Of a stretch of 64,000 nt of DNA, positions 11,939 to 23,041 are shown piece after piece. The first letter of the stretch is position 1, and every line of letters begins with the position of its first letter. The translations under genes and the position numbers were made by a program. This DNA comes from Loxodes magnus (taxonomy: Eukaryota; Ciliophora; Karyorelictea; Loxodida; Loxodidae): assembly GCA_946699065.1 (NCBI GenBank), contig CAMPDV010000136.1, positions 558,001 through 622,000 of the forward strand, in the 5' to 3' direction. The notes below the pieces were generated by a model. It saw only the letters and a program-made list of their open reading frames with translations, was not told where the DNA came from and made no database searches.

Positions 11939-13693
11939 ATGTTAATCTTTTTAAATTAAAAACACTAAAATTGCTTGATTTGCTTGTATCAATTCTAATT
12001 CTCTTTGGAATGACTAGTCTCTTAAAACTATTTCCATTAGTTTATTGAAGTAATATTTAAGTAGTAAGTGCTATTTGCGATTTGCTTATTTAATTGGCCC
12101 TTTCTGAGATCTAAGGAATGGAATTTTAATATAATTAGTTTATTAAGGCAGTTTAACGAAAGCTAGAATTTTGAAGTTAAAGACTTGCAAAATTATTATC
12201 AGGATTAACTAGAAAATTATTAGCAAAAAATATAAAAAGAAACTAATTTAAACTAAGGACTACGAACTGCTTGAGATAATACCTTAGAAAAATAAAATAA
12301 TTTTACAAGTAGCTGTAGTTAATTTACTAAAGCTGACTAGTTTGTTAGCTACCATCAACAGATATTTATTTAGTAGATCTTTCTTTTACAAACATATCAA
12401 GAAAACTTAGAAGTTTATTGGAATTAAAAGTATTGAAGTAGTAAAAAAGATTTAGATTGAATCAACCATAGAATTTGAATGAAGAAAACTAGGATTTTGA
12501 TATAGAGTTTCAAACTTTTTCCTTGGAAATTCTAAAGTTTAATAAAAGAATTTTGAATTGATTTCTCTGCCTTATAATTAACTAATCTAAAGCAAGCTGA
12601 AAATTAGTAAGCATTATTTCTAACTCTATCTAAAAAGAGAAAGGTGATAAGTCAGAACAAGATAGTATGAACTGGGTCCTGAGAGTTAAGTTTGAACTTA
12701 GAAAATAAAAGTAAAAATAGAAAATTTATAGATTTAGAACTATAACTGATATAGAATAAACTGCAAAAGATGGGATAATAACTCAAGGAAAACTAAAAAG
12801 GTAAATATCTTAATGGATTGCTTGAATTCGTAGAAATAGATGGAATAGAAAAGAAAAAGATAAATTATCAAAAGAGAAATTAGAAATTAACCTTAGCTAT
12901 TGAAGATGAAGAATGCCAAGAAGATTCTTTATTAAAAGATGTTAATAAATAGAAATTAAGCAATAGACTAAAAATAAAGACGGCTAAGAATCGTAAATCA
13001 AATCTTAAGTATTTAAATAAAATAAATAGAATATAGATAGCAGGGGGTTATATAACTCTAAGCGGTTTTTAAATTTCTTCTAAGTCTTATTATATTTAAA
13101 AATCTGGCAACTAAACTTCATTAGTAAAAAATCTAGAATCCTACTTGCCTTTTATATGATCTATACATTAAGATGTGAAAGTGTGAAAGACTGCATTCTA
13201 TATAAATTGCATCAAAAAAGACTAAAGCTTGCATATAAAATTTGATTCAAGTCAGCTGGATAGATGGTACCTTTAGAAAACAAGGAAAGCTTACTTTTTT
13301 AATTTTAATACAAATAAAAGAGAGAGATAGTATCTTTCAGATCTTATCCAGTATAAATTAAGATTGCAAAAGAAATCAATTTTTGAAGAAAATTCTTAAA
13401 TGAAATGGTTATTCAATGAAGAGAAAGAAAAATCTTATAAATAAGTGAAATTATAAATCATTTCTAATATATTGACGGAGGATTAACAAAAAGAACTTCA
13501 AAAAAGGTAAAAAAAGAAAAAATTGTTAAATAAAATCAATGATGAAATAAATGGAAGCATGCTTTAACTTATCTTTTAAACTAGAATTTTAAAATATCTA
13601 TAGCATTAACGTCTTAAAAGCTTTAACTGAGTTAATATCTAGAGAAATAGTAAACAAATAAGCAAATTAAGTTTTAATTTTATTAATATCTGA
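11939..13693 (+). CDS. Unknown gene d (copy 1), 584 residues
   Basis: ATG 11939 to TGA 13691-13693 is one open frame of 585 codons. The product is glutamine- and tryptophan-rich with helical stretches (NYYQDQLENYQQKIQKE), a middle segment with KIVWTGSWELSLNLENK and GKYLNGLLEFVEIDGIEKKK, and a highly charged C-terminal region (SDLIQYKLRLQKKSIFEE, LTEDQQKELQKRQKKKK) that looks like coiled coil. The frame choice rests on this protein-like character and on an in-frame ATG; the other two frames look poorer. No family is recognised. Copy 2 has lost two internal segments of this gene. It shares a divergent start region with gene b and converges on gene X of cassette B. Confidence 0.62.
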
Positions 13694-13875
13694 AAATGAG
13701 ATAAGAAAAAAACTAAGAATCAAGTTTAAAATATATTAAAGACTTGCATTAGATAAGAAAAATAATTTGGATATTAAATAAAGATTTAAATAATAAGTTT
13801 CTTTGTCTTTCTTAAGCTTAGAAAAACATTTTTAATGAGAAAATTTAGGTTTTAATTTTTTGGTATCTTTCCTCA

Positions 13876-13929
13876 GTGCTTTTAATTATAATTTATTTAC
13901 TATATTTAGATTTAATATACTAAAAGCAC
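13876..13929. repeat. Inverted repeat GTGCTTTTA / TAAAAGCAC (copy 1)
   Basis: Perfect 9-base arms at 13876-13884 and 13921-13929 with a 36-base AT-rich loop. It lies between the converging 3' ends of gene d and cassette B gene X; copy 2 has the same sequence. Possible RNA hairpin. Confidence 0.5.
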
Positions 13930-14560
13930 CACCCTTTTTACGATTTTCTCTAAATATATTATCTAATTAAAAGATCGATAAAAATTTAAGGAAGCTTAGT
14001 ATTGTTTATTCTAGGACATAGCTTGCTATAAAATTTGAAGAAATAGAGGTATATTAAGCATTCTATGTCAAGATCGTACAACATTAGCAATTCCAATTAA
14101 AAAATGATTGCATTTTCTATTAAATATTAGCTTCTTCAGACTTAGCTACAAATTTCTATATGATACTCTTTATTTTTGCTTATTTAATATAATTTGTATA
14201 TTCTACTGCTTCTTTATAAATCTATCTTTTGTTTGAGTTTTCTTTCAAAATGTAAATAATATTTCCTTCTTATGCTTTCATACTTCTACCTTTTATCATT
14301 CATCACTCGCTTTTAGGTTAATTGCTTACCAATTATTCTTCTTTGGATTGTAATTTATCGAATTTTTGAAAAATTTTTAATTAAAACTCAATTTTTAGGA
14401 AGCTTACCTATTATATGACCAAAGAGCATTACTTTCATGCAAGCTAGACATACCTTAAAACAAAAGAAATTAGAAAATATCTTAAGTAGTTAATTTTACT
14501 CAACTAGAGAGTCACTTTTTAATCCATAAATTTCCGTTTAGTTCTAGATTTAGAATTGTT
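13930..14560 (-). pseudogene. Gene X of cassette B (copy 1), probably frame-broken
   Basis: Minus-strand homologue of gene X. In one frame (codons beginning at coordinates equal to 1 modulo 3) it encodes KEAVEYTNYIKQAKIK, matching AKVAEYINYI in the cassette C copy and AKVAEYFNYI in A. The downstream part that should match KYLNKEYHAAKF is only recognisable in another frame (ILQQAMSQNKQYQASLNF), which suggests an indel. Upstream nucleotide similarity to the A copy (TTTATTTTAAATT, then TCTAGAACT) marks the 5' limit. No start codon is evident. No MORN gene follows it, unlike cassettes A and C. Confidence 0.5.
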
Positions 14561-15079
14561 ATGAAGCAAATCAATTTAAAATAAAGATATAAAATGAAAA
14601 TAGTAAATCATTAGCTAGGAGTATGTAAAATTAATGATTAACTAAGAGATATTAAATAAAATAAAAAAATTAACTATATAATGCTAGTAAGAATTAAGGA
14701 GATAATAATTATATAAGGATTATAAGCATTTAATAACTATCTATCTTAGATATCAATTCATTATATGTTAATAATCTTATAATTATTAACCTATAATATG
14801 AAATTAACTCTTAATTATTTCTATTTGTATATTCATTTACTAGAAAAAAGAGCGCCAAATTTAAATTAAATTATCTAAACATAAAATTTAGATTTTAATA
14901 TATATTCAACATTTAAACTAAATTCTAGAAGGTATTTAATAAATACGTAGAAACTATTCAGAAGGAACAATTTTAATTTATATAAAATTAAGAAATATTA
15001 ATTAAGAATTATATAATAGACCATCTCTATTCTATTTCTCAGCTCTAAACTACTTATTTTACTACAATTAAGATACAAA
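14561..15079. promoter_or_regulatory. ORF1-gene X spacer with GAGCGCC core (cassette B, copy 1)
   Basis: Spacer homologous to those of cassettes A and C: GCATTTAATAACTATCT, then TTAGATATC, TTAACCTATAATATGAA and GAGCGCCAA (core near 14849). No coding sequence is seen. Confidence 0.5.
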
Positions 15080-17374
15080 CATGAAGTCTCATTTTAATAT
15101 TACTTTTCTCTTTAACTTACTATCAAGGAATTAATTTGAGTGTTTTGCGATTTCTAATTACTTAATTTCTTTTAGATTCTTTAAATATATTAGCCAAAGT
15201 TATTCAAAGCTATCTTGATGAGATGTTACTTATATTTTTCAATTTGATTAATATACTTTTCCAATGTTTCTTGGCAAGAATGATCAAAGTTTCCAGCAAA
15301 TGGGTACCATGCACAAATATAGGTAATCGGTTTCATAATTTTCTGGATTTATCATATGCAGAGATTTAAGAGCTTAAAGTATTTTCGGTTTTTAGTAAAG
15401 ATAATTCTATTACTGTCTAAATTTAGAAATTTGGCTTGTAATAAAGTATCTGCATAGTCTTAGGCTTCCGTTGCTTTTATTTCTAATTCTTCGTTGGTTT
15501 TGTTAGTATGTATCTGACGAAGAATCTAACTATAATCTGGACTGCTAGAAACAATGTTTTTATTTACCTGCTGATCTTTCTATTTTTTATTTAAAGTAAC
15601 TTATAATATTCTTTTCTCCTTAGAATCTAATCTTTCATGTAACATTTCTCATCAAATATTTAACTAAATATCTGTGAATTTTCTTTCTCAGTTCTTAAGC
15701 TAATATTAATTCTTGCAATTCTATAAAATTTTATATACTGCATTTAAGTGAGATAGTAATAATCTCATGATGGTAGGAAACAATAATTTATTCTTAAATT
15801 ACTAATTTTTTATTTGCTTTTAACTATTGTTTCCTAAAAATATTCTGATAAAAGAGACGTTTAAGAATATTCTCTTTAAAGTCTTTATTTTATTTAATTG
15901 AAGCAGCTTTATATTAGTAATTATTTTTGATACTATTAATAATTTTCTTTTTGCTTAGCTTTTTTTAATTTAAGTAAATATTCTTCCTCTTGCTTTTATC
16001 TTTTATATCAATTGAACTATTCTAAATATTTTATTTAAATCAAATTTCTTTTTTTTGTACAACTAATTATAGCAATCTTTGAAGCTACTTTGTATAAATC
16101 TATTATATATAGATGCTCAGTTGTGCTTTCTCATTAATCAGAGCAGTCTGATACTTGATTTTTAAATAATTTTGCATGAGCTTTGTGTTTTCACTAAAAT
16201 ATTTGAAACTTGAGTAAATTAGCTTTAATTAATAAATTGCTTCAATCATAAGTTATTTGGAATCCTTTTACTATTAAGTCCCTTTTTTTTAATTTTATTC
16301 AGTGAAATTTACTAGTTGTTTGATTTAGTTTTGCCTTAGCCATAATAAAGTATTTAATTAAATTGATTATACTTATTTTCTGCTTAGATTGCTTATCTTT
16401 TCTATCTTTTAATGTTTGCTTATATTAGCAAGAATAAACTTATGCTTAAGTAGCTTAATGTCTTGATTGTTTTTTATTTCTACAAATAAGCTGAGCAATT
16501 TTAAGCGTCTCTTCAAATAATAATTTCCCTAAGATATGGTTAGACCAAGCTTTTTTCTTAAATGTAATCTCTAGGATAATTGATCTAAACTTGATAATTT
16601 CTGTTTTATAGATACAATAGATTAAAGAATTATTGAATAGTAAATATTATGTTAAATCTTTAGGCTTCTACTTGTATATTGAATATAGCAAAGGTTTATT
16701 CAGAGTATCCTGCTATTATTTATATAAATCTTAAAGTTTTCTAAGTCTTTACTAATTATTCTCTAAAATAGATTTATTATTTATTCAAATTAATCTCAGA
16801 ATCATTAAATTTTACTTCTTCATGCCTCAAGTTTTCTAAAATTCTTCATGTCTATTAATTTCTTTAATTATCTTAATAGTCTAGTATGTTTTTAGTCTAG
16901 AATAATTTAGTAAGAAACAGCTTCTACTTATAATTTATAATCTAATTCTAATGAAATATCTTAACTAGTAAAATATCTATTCCTCTCGCTGTTATTTCAT
17001 TATTTTAACTTTCTTCTATATCTTTACTTTTATCTTTTCTTCTTCTTTTAAGTATCTTTTTTTTCTTTTCCCTTTTCAAAAAGAATGTAACTTTATGAAC
17101 CTAAATTTTATAGAGTTGCTGCTTCTTCTATTTGCATATCTATTTTCTGAATCTCCTTATTTAAAGTATTAAGTTTTTCTTATTATTGCTAATTGAATTA
17201 ACAGCAACCAAGAAGATTTTCACTAAGTATTTAGTTTTTAAAGGTATTTATCTATTCTCTATAATACTTAGTAATTTCCCTGCTAGTATTCCCTAACCTA
17301 TTTACTCTCGATATTTCTCTTATAGATTCTTGTTTAAATCTGCTATATCTATTAATATTCACTAATATAATCAT
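15080..17374 (-). CDS. ORF1 of cassette B (copy 1), frameshifted near its 3' end
   Basis: Begins at ATG 17374-17372 (MIILVNINRYSRF), matching MKILISIN at the start of ORF1 in cassette D (32359), and then SREITKYYREQINTFKNQ against AKHYREQINAFINK. The middle keeps LVNFTEQNQKKG and KKEIWFKQNIQNSSID, shared with cassettes A and C. Downstream of about 15640 the best protein-like frame changes, so one or more indels are likely and the 3' end is approximate. The product is basic and very rich in glutamine, lysine and isoleucine. Function is unknown. It diverges from ORF2 across a 102-bp region. Confidence 0.55.
15774..15836. repeat. 12-base inverted repeat inside ORF1 of cassette B (copy 1)
   Basis: TAGGAAACAATA at 15774-15785 is repeated in inverse orientation at 15825-15836, with a 39-base spacer. 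Cassette C lacks it at the corresponding place, so it may mark a small insertion or a foldback. Confidence 0.55.
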
Positions 17375-17476
17375 TTAATTATTTAATTATTTAATTTAAG
17401 TTTTTAATTTTTAGAGAGTGCTAATAAAATACATAATAAGCAGAGTGCTAAAACTATACAGAATTATTTCAAAAGA
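17375..17476. promoter_or_regulatory. Divergent ORF1/ORF2 start region (cassette B, copy 1)
   Basis: 102 bp separate the ATG codons of ORF1 (minus) and ORF2 (plus). It holds three ATTTAATT-like repeats near 17376-17396 and GTGCTAATAAAATACATAAT, which is similar to GCTGAGTACAATACATAAT at the same place in cassette C (about 26829). Confidence 0.5.
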
Positions 17477-18613
17477 ATGAGTATGAAAGAAGCTAAAAAG
17501 TAAGAGCGAAATTAAGAAGAAAGAAAGACCAACTAACAAAGCAAATTTGATGGCAAACTAAGTAATAAAATTATAAAAAATGATTATTTAGAAGATAAGA
17601 TAAGTGTAGTCATTAGACTAGTTACTTAGAGATAGCAGCTATTGTATTAAAATGCTATATTCTAGCTAAATGAGTTATTTAATATGTTAATTTAGGAAAA
17701 AATCTAAAAAGAAAATAATAAAAAGGAAAGAGATGGAAGTAAATTAGAATTATCAGATTAATCACTAGCCCTTAGAGAGTTACTAGTTGGATCTAGATTT
17801 TGAAGGGAATGCTTATAAACTATATAATGCTTTATAAATAAGTGTTTGTAGAATTAACGAAACCATAAATTTATATAAATCAAAGAATCAAAGCATTTTG
17901 AATTTATATGAGTTCTCTCATATAAAAAAGCTTCTTAGATATAATAAAAGCTAAGGTAGATATAGAGGTAAAATGTTGTAAATGGTAGAAAAGTATTTAG
18001 TATGATTAAATAAGCTTTGAAGACTAAGAGTATAGAAACTAAGTTGAACTAGAACAAAAGACATTTAATGGTTAGTTGAAAATAATTTTAAGGACTTTGA
18101 AGACTATAAAACACACTTAAGAATAATAGACATAAATCCAAACATTAAGAGCAATCAGATTTAGAAATATACTTAATTGACATATTAGACTACTTGTAAC
18201 TCTTTAGATTAGATTTTGACTTTTCTATTTTGCTATAAAGTATGAAAGAAAATCTGAAAATGAGGAAATATGAGATTGTATGATTTTTAATCTTGGAGCA
18301 GAAATATAATAAGCAATAGTAATATATAAATTTAGATAATTAATGCTTATTAAAACTACTAAGGAAAGAGAAATTATTGGATATTTATTAATTTAATAGG
18401 TGGAGATAAAAGAAAACTAAAATAGAAGCAAACTCTGCAAAGTATTACATCTGAAAGGCAAGAGCAAAGTGGGACAAAGAATAAAAAATAAAAGTGATAA
18501 TTAGAGAATAAAGTTAGTAGTAAAAAGAAAGGATTATGGATATGTTAAGGTTGATAAAATAGAAGTTGAATTAGTTATGTTTAACTTAGGTTATTTAGTT
18601 AATATAATATTGA
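17477..18613 (+). CDS. ORF2 of cassette B (copy 1), 378 residues, unidentified
   Basis: ATG 17477 to TGA 18611-18613. The N-terminus MSMKEAKKQERNQEER matches MSKKEAK in cassette C; KLSNKIIKNDY matches KLSSKIINKAY in cassette D and KIINKDY in C; VVNGRK aligns with VVNAKNMIEYKLKYQ in D. Silent differences from copy 2 in this frame include TTA/TTG (leucine) and TAA/TAG (glutamine). The protein is highly basic with predicted helices and a charged C-terminus (KKTKIEANSAKYYIWKAR). No domain is recognised. Gene Y follows after 211 bp on the same strand. A frame one base over also looks protein-like in part, so boundaries are moderate confidence. Confidence 0.55.
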
Positions 18614-18824
18614 ATAAATTGAATAATAATAAAGGTGATTGAATTGAAAATAATAAGGATGATATGATAGAGTTAAATATATAAGTAAAGAAAATAATAA
18701 ATAACCTAATAAAAATATAAAAGGTTTATAGAATTATTTTTATTTAAAGGTTCTTAATAACAATATAAATAAACAATAAGCATTAATATTGCTTAATATA
18801 ATATACTATAGAAACATAATATAC

Positions 18825-20303
18825 ATGAATGATATTATAATAGCTATTATTTAGAATTAACGTATAGTTATAAATAAGGATATAAATAATTAAGGTAAAT
18901 AACTTAAATAAAATATTTTAAAATAATAGTATAATAAAAGGAAGAATCAATAGATTTATTAAAAGTAGATTTATTCATTTTAACAAAGTCATAGAAACTA
19001 TCTAAACATATATATCAACTTATTATTTACATTTATTACCGCTATATTCTTACATTATTAACTATTACTACTTTTATACTTACAACACTATTACAGCCAT
19101 AACTTTCTTAATTATACATCTAATAAGATTGAGATTAATTTATTAAGATAAATATAAGAATTAGTGAGAAAGAGTTATTTAAATTAAAATAGGACACTGA
19201 TCCTGCTAAAATTAGTATCCTTCCTAAATGTTAAATCTCTGTTCAAATATTAATCTATCGAAATCTTAATAATAATTAAAGAGGGAGCTATTAAAAAAAT
19301 TGCAAATAATGTTGCTATTTTTGCTAACGGAGTAGAGGATTTCTTAAAAATTAAATGAAATACTTAAATTATGCTATAAAGCAAGACAGTAATTTTTAAC
19401 TCTTTAAATTAAGAGTTTCAAGTTCTGGAGATAAAAGAAAATTTTAGAGAATGAAACAAATCATTAGAAACTAATTAGACTGAGTAATAAGTTAGAAAAA
19501 AGCTATTTAAATTCAAGAAAATCAGAATAATACAAATACTAAGTTCAGTAGAAAGAAGAAAAATAAGCTTAGGATAAAAAATAAAGAATGAGCAGTTTCT
19601 TAAAATTGCAAAGTTCTAAAGATCACAGTTATTGAAATTTTAAACTTTATATTTAAACAAAAATTAATGCAAAATAAGCAAATTTCATCCAGTTTAAGTT
19701 AAAGGAATAGCAGTTAAGGAGTTTAAATTATAGGAAAAATATTGGTTTTTAACCTGCTCGTTTCAGGTTAATTAGATTTTTTAGCTTTCTTTTTATAAGA
19801 AAATTTATGGTTTCACAATTACTATTGCTTTTACTCAAAAGTTAATTGAAAAATTCAGCTGCATTAATCTATTAAATATTGAATCTTCTATACAGAACAG
19901 GAAAGAAAAATTAGTGTTTCTTAACTTCACATATCTTATTACTGAACCATGATAGAGAAGTAAAAGCATAGGATCCGGGGAACTACCTTACATAACTACA
20001 TCATTATATTAAAATCTAGGAATTATTTACCCAAAAATGATAAAAAGAAGATTTTAGATTTTTGACAAAAGTTCAAGAATTAGAATCAATCCCAGCAATA
20101 ATTTTAAAATTGAGAAGTCTAAAAATATTCTGGTCTATACTACAAAGCATCTTCTGTTAATGTTCCGTTTTTAATATGATGTATAATAACTAAATTTCTT
20201 AAAACTATAACTAAAAAATTACAAGAGTGGTTATTCTTATCTTAATAGCCCTAACTGCACATAGAGATTCTATTATAGTACATTTTAAAAAGATTAAGAT
20301 TGA
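18825..20303 (+). CDS. Gene Y of cassette B (copy 1), 492 residues, unidentified
   Basis: ATG 18825 to TGA 20301-20303. The homologue on the minus strand at 28562-29506 fixes the frame: LILLKLVSFLNVKSLF matches LVLLKLSKSTLTFLNLKFL, and KWNTQIMLQSK matches KENTQIMPQIK. Silent copy differences in this frame include AAA/AAG, two CTA/CTG and TTA/CTA. A hydrophobic segment near residues 60-85 (INLLFTFITAIFLHY) could span a membrane. The C-terminal half holds KSIGSGELPYITTSLYQN. Copy 2 has one extra T near 52521, which would break this frame. No family is recognised. Confidence 0.55.
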
Positions 20304-20724
20304 AAGATTTGGTTATTAATATAGGAATAATAGCTATTAGCCATTAATGTTAGGATTGCATATAATGTATAATATAAGCTATTAGTATTATTGATACTCT
20401 TTAGTAGGTTCTTATTAATATTAAAGCAACATAATAAACTATTTATAACAGAGTATATCTATAAGATTTAATAAAGTATAATAAATATCTTTAAATAATT
20501 CCTATATAAGACTTATATCTTTAATTCAAATATTTAAATCAACTATTTAAAGTTATAGTTCATATAAAATACCCAATAAAGTTATTCTTAGATCTATATA
20601 TTGCTTTTTATAATTTCTAGGTTTTAATTAAGATTCTCATTAGTAACTAATAATGTATTATCGTTACTTTCTTAAGCAGACTAACTAGGAAAAGATATAC
20701 TAAAACGAAATGTAATAAGTCTTT
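20304..20724. other. Spacer between gene Y and the TPR gene (copy 1)
   Basis: AT-rich, 421 bp. It contains TAGGTTCTTATTAATATTAAA near 20404, similar to AAAGGTTCTTAATAAC found downstream of ORF2 in cassette B (about 18750) and, inverted, beside cassette D (about 30424). No gene is seen. Confidence 0.4.
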
Positions 20725-22590
20725 ATGTCCTACCTAAATATTAAAGTTTATCCTTTTAAATACTTCTTAGTATAAAATATCTATATCTCTTCTGCAGCGT
20801 TTTCAGTCTGGTAAGTTAAAGATAATTTAAGCTTAATAAAGATATAAAAGTAATAAAATAATTCCGTAAAGCAATAAGTTTAATCTCAAGTCTTAACTAA
20901 TAGCTACAAGAAGGAAATCTCTCTTTAGTAGATCTATATAGTTATTTAAGTATATGAAAAGGTACAAAAATTAATACTAACAAAGACTAAACTTATGTTT
21001 GCAAAGGGAATTTCACTCAAATAGCTTGTAAAATATTAATTGGCAATTGAGGCTTTAATGAGACAGTAAGATCAATAAATAAAGCATAGTAGTTTATAAG
21101 AATAATATAGCCTTTTAATGCTTCAAGAGTAGATTAAAGAAGGCATTTAATATTTTAACTAAGCCTTAAAATTGAATAATGATGATATTGAAGTTCATAT
21201 TAATAAAATAATTATTTTAATAAATAAAATACATTTGTAGAAGTTATTTAGTTCTAGGCTTATTTAAAACATCAATTAAACAATTTTTTGAATCCTGCTA
21301 AAGATTAACAAAGAAATATTATAAACTTAGTTAATGCAACTAGATTTAACTATATTAAATCAAAGCAAGAAAATAAAACATTTACCTTAAAAGAAATAAA
21401 AATAACCAGAAGTGACTGATTACTTTACTAACGCTGTGAATATAAACTCTTAAGATTAAGAAGCTTAATCCTTTTAAAAAGAGCTGTTATAAATGATAAA
21501 GAAGTATAGTGAAGCATTTTAGTACTTTGACTAAAATATTTAAAATTAGTCTAGTAGAGATATGAAACAAAAATAAAGAAACTTGAAAGTTCTTGAGTAG
21601 CATTATACATTCAAAATGATTATAATTCGATTTCATAAATCTTCAGCAACAAATAAATAAAGATTAAATAATAAATAATTTAAAAGTATTTAATACTTTT
21701 GCAAAACAGTACGCAAAAACAACTTTACAATGCTTTTCTTAGTAAGAGCTTCTTTTTATAATTTCCAGATAATTATTAGAATGTTTACATTAGCTCAAAA
21801 CATAATTAGAGTTAAAGAGAGAGAATATAGCACTTATATTAATTAGTTTTATCAATAGAGATTAAAGAGAATAGTAAAGCAGCAAATTTTATGATAAAGT
21901 ATTAAATCAGATCTAAATTTGTAACACGTTCATTTCAAAAGTGTTTGATTACAGATTTTGATTCCATCAAAAACAAAATAAATGTTTGATTGTTAAATAA
22001 TATAAATCCAAATAATTTTTATAACTTAAATTACACATATTTTTCATTGAAAAATTAGTAAAAGAATTAAGAAAATATGTGGTTCTTTGGAAGATAATAG
22101 TAAAGACTCTACCACGTATATATTTGTTGTAATAAGATCTTTAATTATTGTGTTGAACGTTATCATATACTTATCTATAAAACTCAGAAATTCATCTCTT
22201 TAAGGAAATTAATTCGCCTAAAAAGTGTATTAGATGCTTACTCTTATTTCGTAAACATACTGAATATCTAATTTAAGAGTTACAATAGAAGTTTAAATAT
22301 CTGTAGGAATAAGAAATGAGAAGATTAAAAAAAGGGAAGTTAGCAATAAAATAGTTTAAGACTTCGCCTGAGGAATTAAAAACAATATGAACGTTTAAAT
22401 ATAAAAGGAAAACATGAAATAATGTTCTAGCTAAGGTTTTAGATTCCCTTAAATGTATCTAAAAGTGATTTAAACATTTTTTCAATATTTTTCTATTGAT
22501 CAGCAAAAGGAGAAATATGCTTTTTTGGTTTATATTCACCTGGATTATGATTCAGTCTCTTTAAATCTTATATCTAGGTAGTTTTATTGA
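20725..22590 (+). CDS. TPR-repeat protein (copy 1), 621 residues
   Basis: ATG 20725 (an in-frame ATG at 20710 is an alternative) to TGA 22588-22590, which is followed directly by TAA. Tetratricopeptide repeats are seen at about residues 90-175 (KGISLKQLVKYQLAIEALM, then KEGIQYFNQALKLNNDDIEV) and about 250-275 (KKYSEAFQYFDQNIQ). Other parts are glutamine- and isoleucine-rich, with no further domain. TPRs are helical hairpins that mediate protein-protein contacts; no specific partner can be named. Silent differences from copy 2 in this frame (ACG/ACA, CAC/CAT) and conservative ones (valine/isoleucine, valine/alanine) support the frame. It converges on the small MORN gene. Confidence 0.7.
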
Positions 22591-23015
22591 TAAATATATT
22601 TAAAATAAAGAATCAAGGAGCATTTCATTCATAAAACGATTTCAAAGATTAAAAGTTTATAATCTTCTTAGCTTTAGAAGAGAATAAATAAACAATTCTC
22701 TGATATTCCTTTTTATAGAAGGAATATGCATTTTAAACTTTATTAGAGTAAAAAATTTAAAATTGTTTTGATCCTTTTAAATATATAATAATCACTAAAC
22801 TTGTAATTAACTTTTACTGAGTACTTTTAATTACATTTTTTTAATACATCGTTAAAGTTAAATTTTGCCAGAGTCTATCTTATTTACTTATATCTCGTGT
22901 AAAATTAAGGCGTAATTAGCTATATTTAGATTTGGAAGTTTAATAGGATAGATATTTTACACATATATAATAGTTCTACTTTTGTTATTCTTAATACAGC
23001 AATCAAAATCATAAT
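22591..23015. other. Convergent spacer between the TPR gene and the small MORN gene (copy 1)
   Basis: AT-rich, 425 bp. Nothing recognisable except the inverted repeat at its right edge, annotated separately. The TPR frame has no further TGA in this stretch, so if 22590 is not its stop the protein would run into the neighbouring gene. Confidence 0.35.
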
Positions 23016-23041
23016 TCAAATAGCTTGGAATTATGATTGCT
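22998..23041. repeat. Inverted repeat across the stop codon of the small MORN gene (copy 1)
   Basis: ATCATAATTC at 23008-23017 pairs perfectly with GAATTATGAT at 23028-23037, and AGCAATC at 22998 can pair with GATTGCT at 23035-23041 if AAA is looped out. The stem covers the TGA at 23018-23016. It could form an RNA hairpin at the 3' end. Confidence 0.55.

Larger units (their letters stand above)
14580..18830. mobile_element. Cassette B (copy 1): core of the dispersed X-ORF1-ORF2-Y cluster
   Basis: This block is homologous over more than 4 kb, coding and non-coding, to cassette C at about 24.9-28.5 kb (same orientation) and cassette D/A at about 30.4-35.1 kb (inverted). Three related copies in both orientations within one 33-kb unit suggest transposition or repeated segmental duplication. 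I found no clear terminal inverted repeat, target-site duplication or recognisable transposase, so 'mobile element' is a working label. With flanking genes X (13.93 kb) and Y (to 20.3 kb) the conserved order extends over about 6.4 kb. Confidence 0.5.

Noticed and set aside
12551..13125. Segments missing in copy 2 as typical TA-bounded internally eliminated sequences
   Set aside because: The boundaries are GAA microhomology and a poly-A run, not TA repeats; kept only as a polymorphism.
15300..15600. A YAD motif in ORF1 of cassette B as a reverse transcriptase signature
   Set aside because: The second aspartate is missing, the spacing to the next motif is far too short, the frame differs from the conserved ORF1 frame, and no other RT motif is seen.
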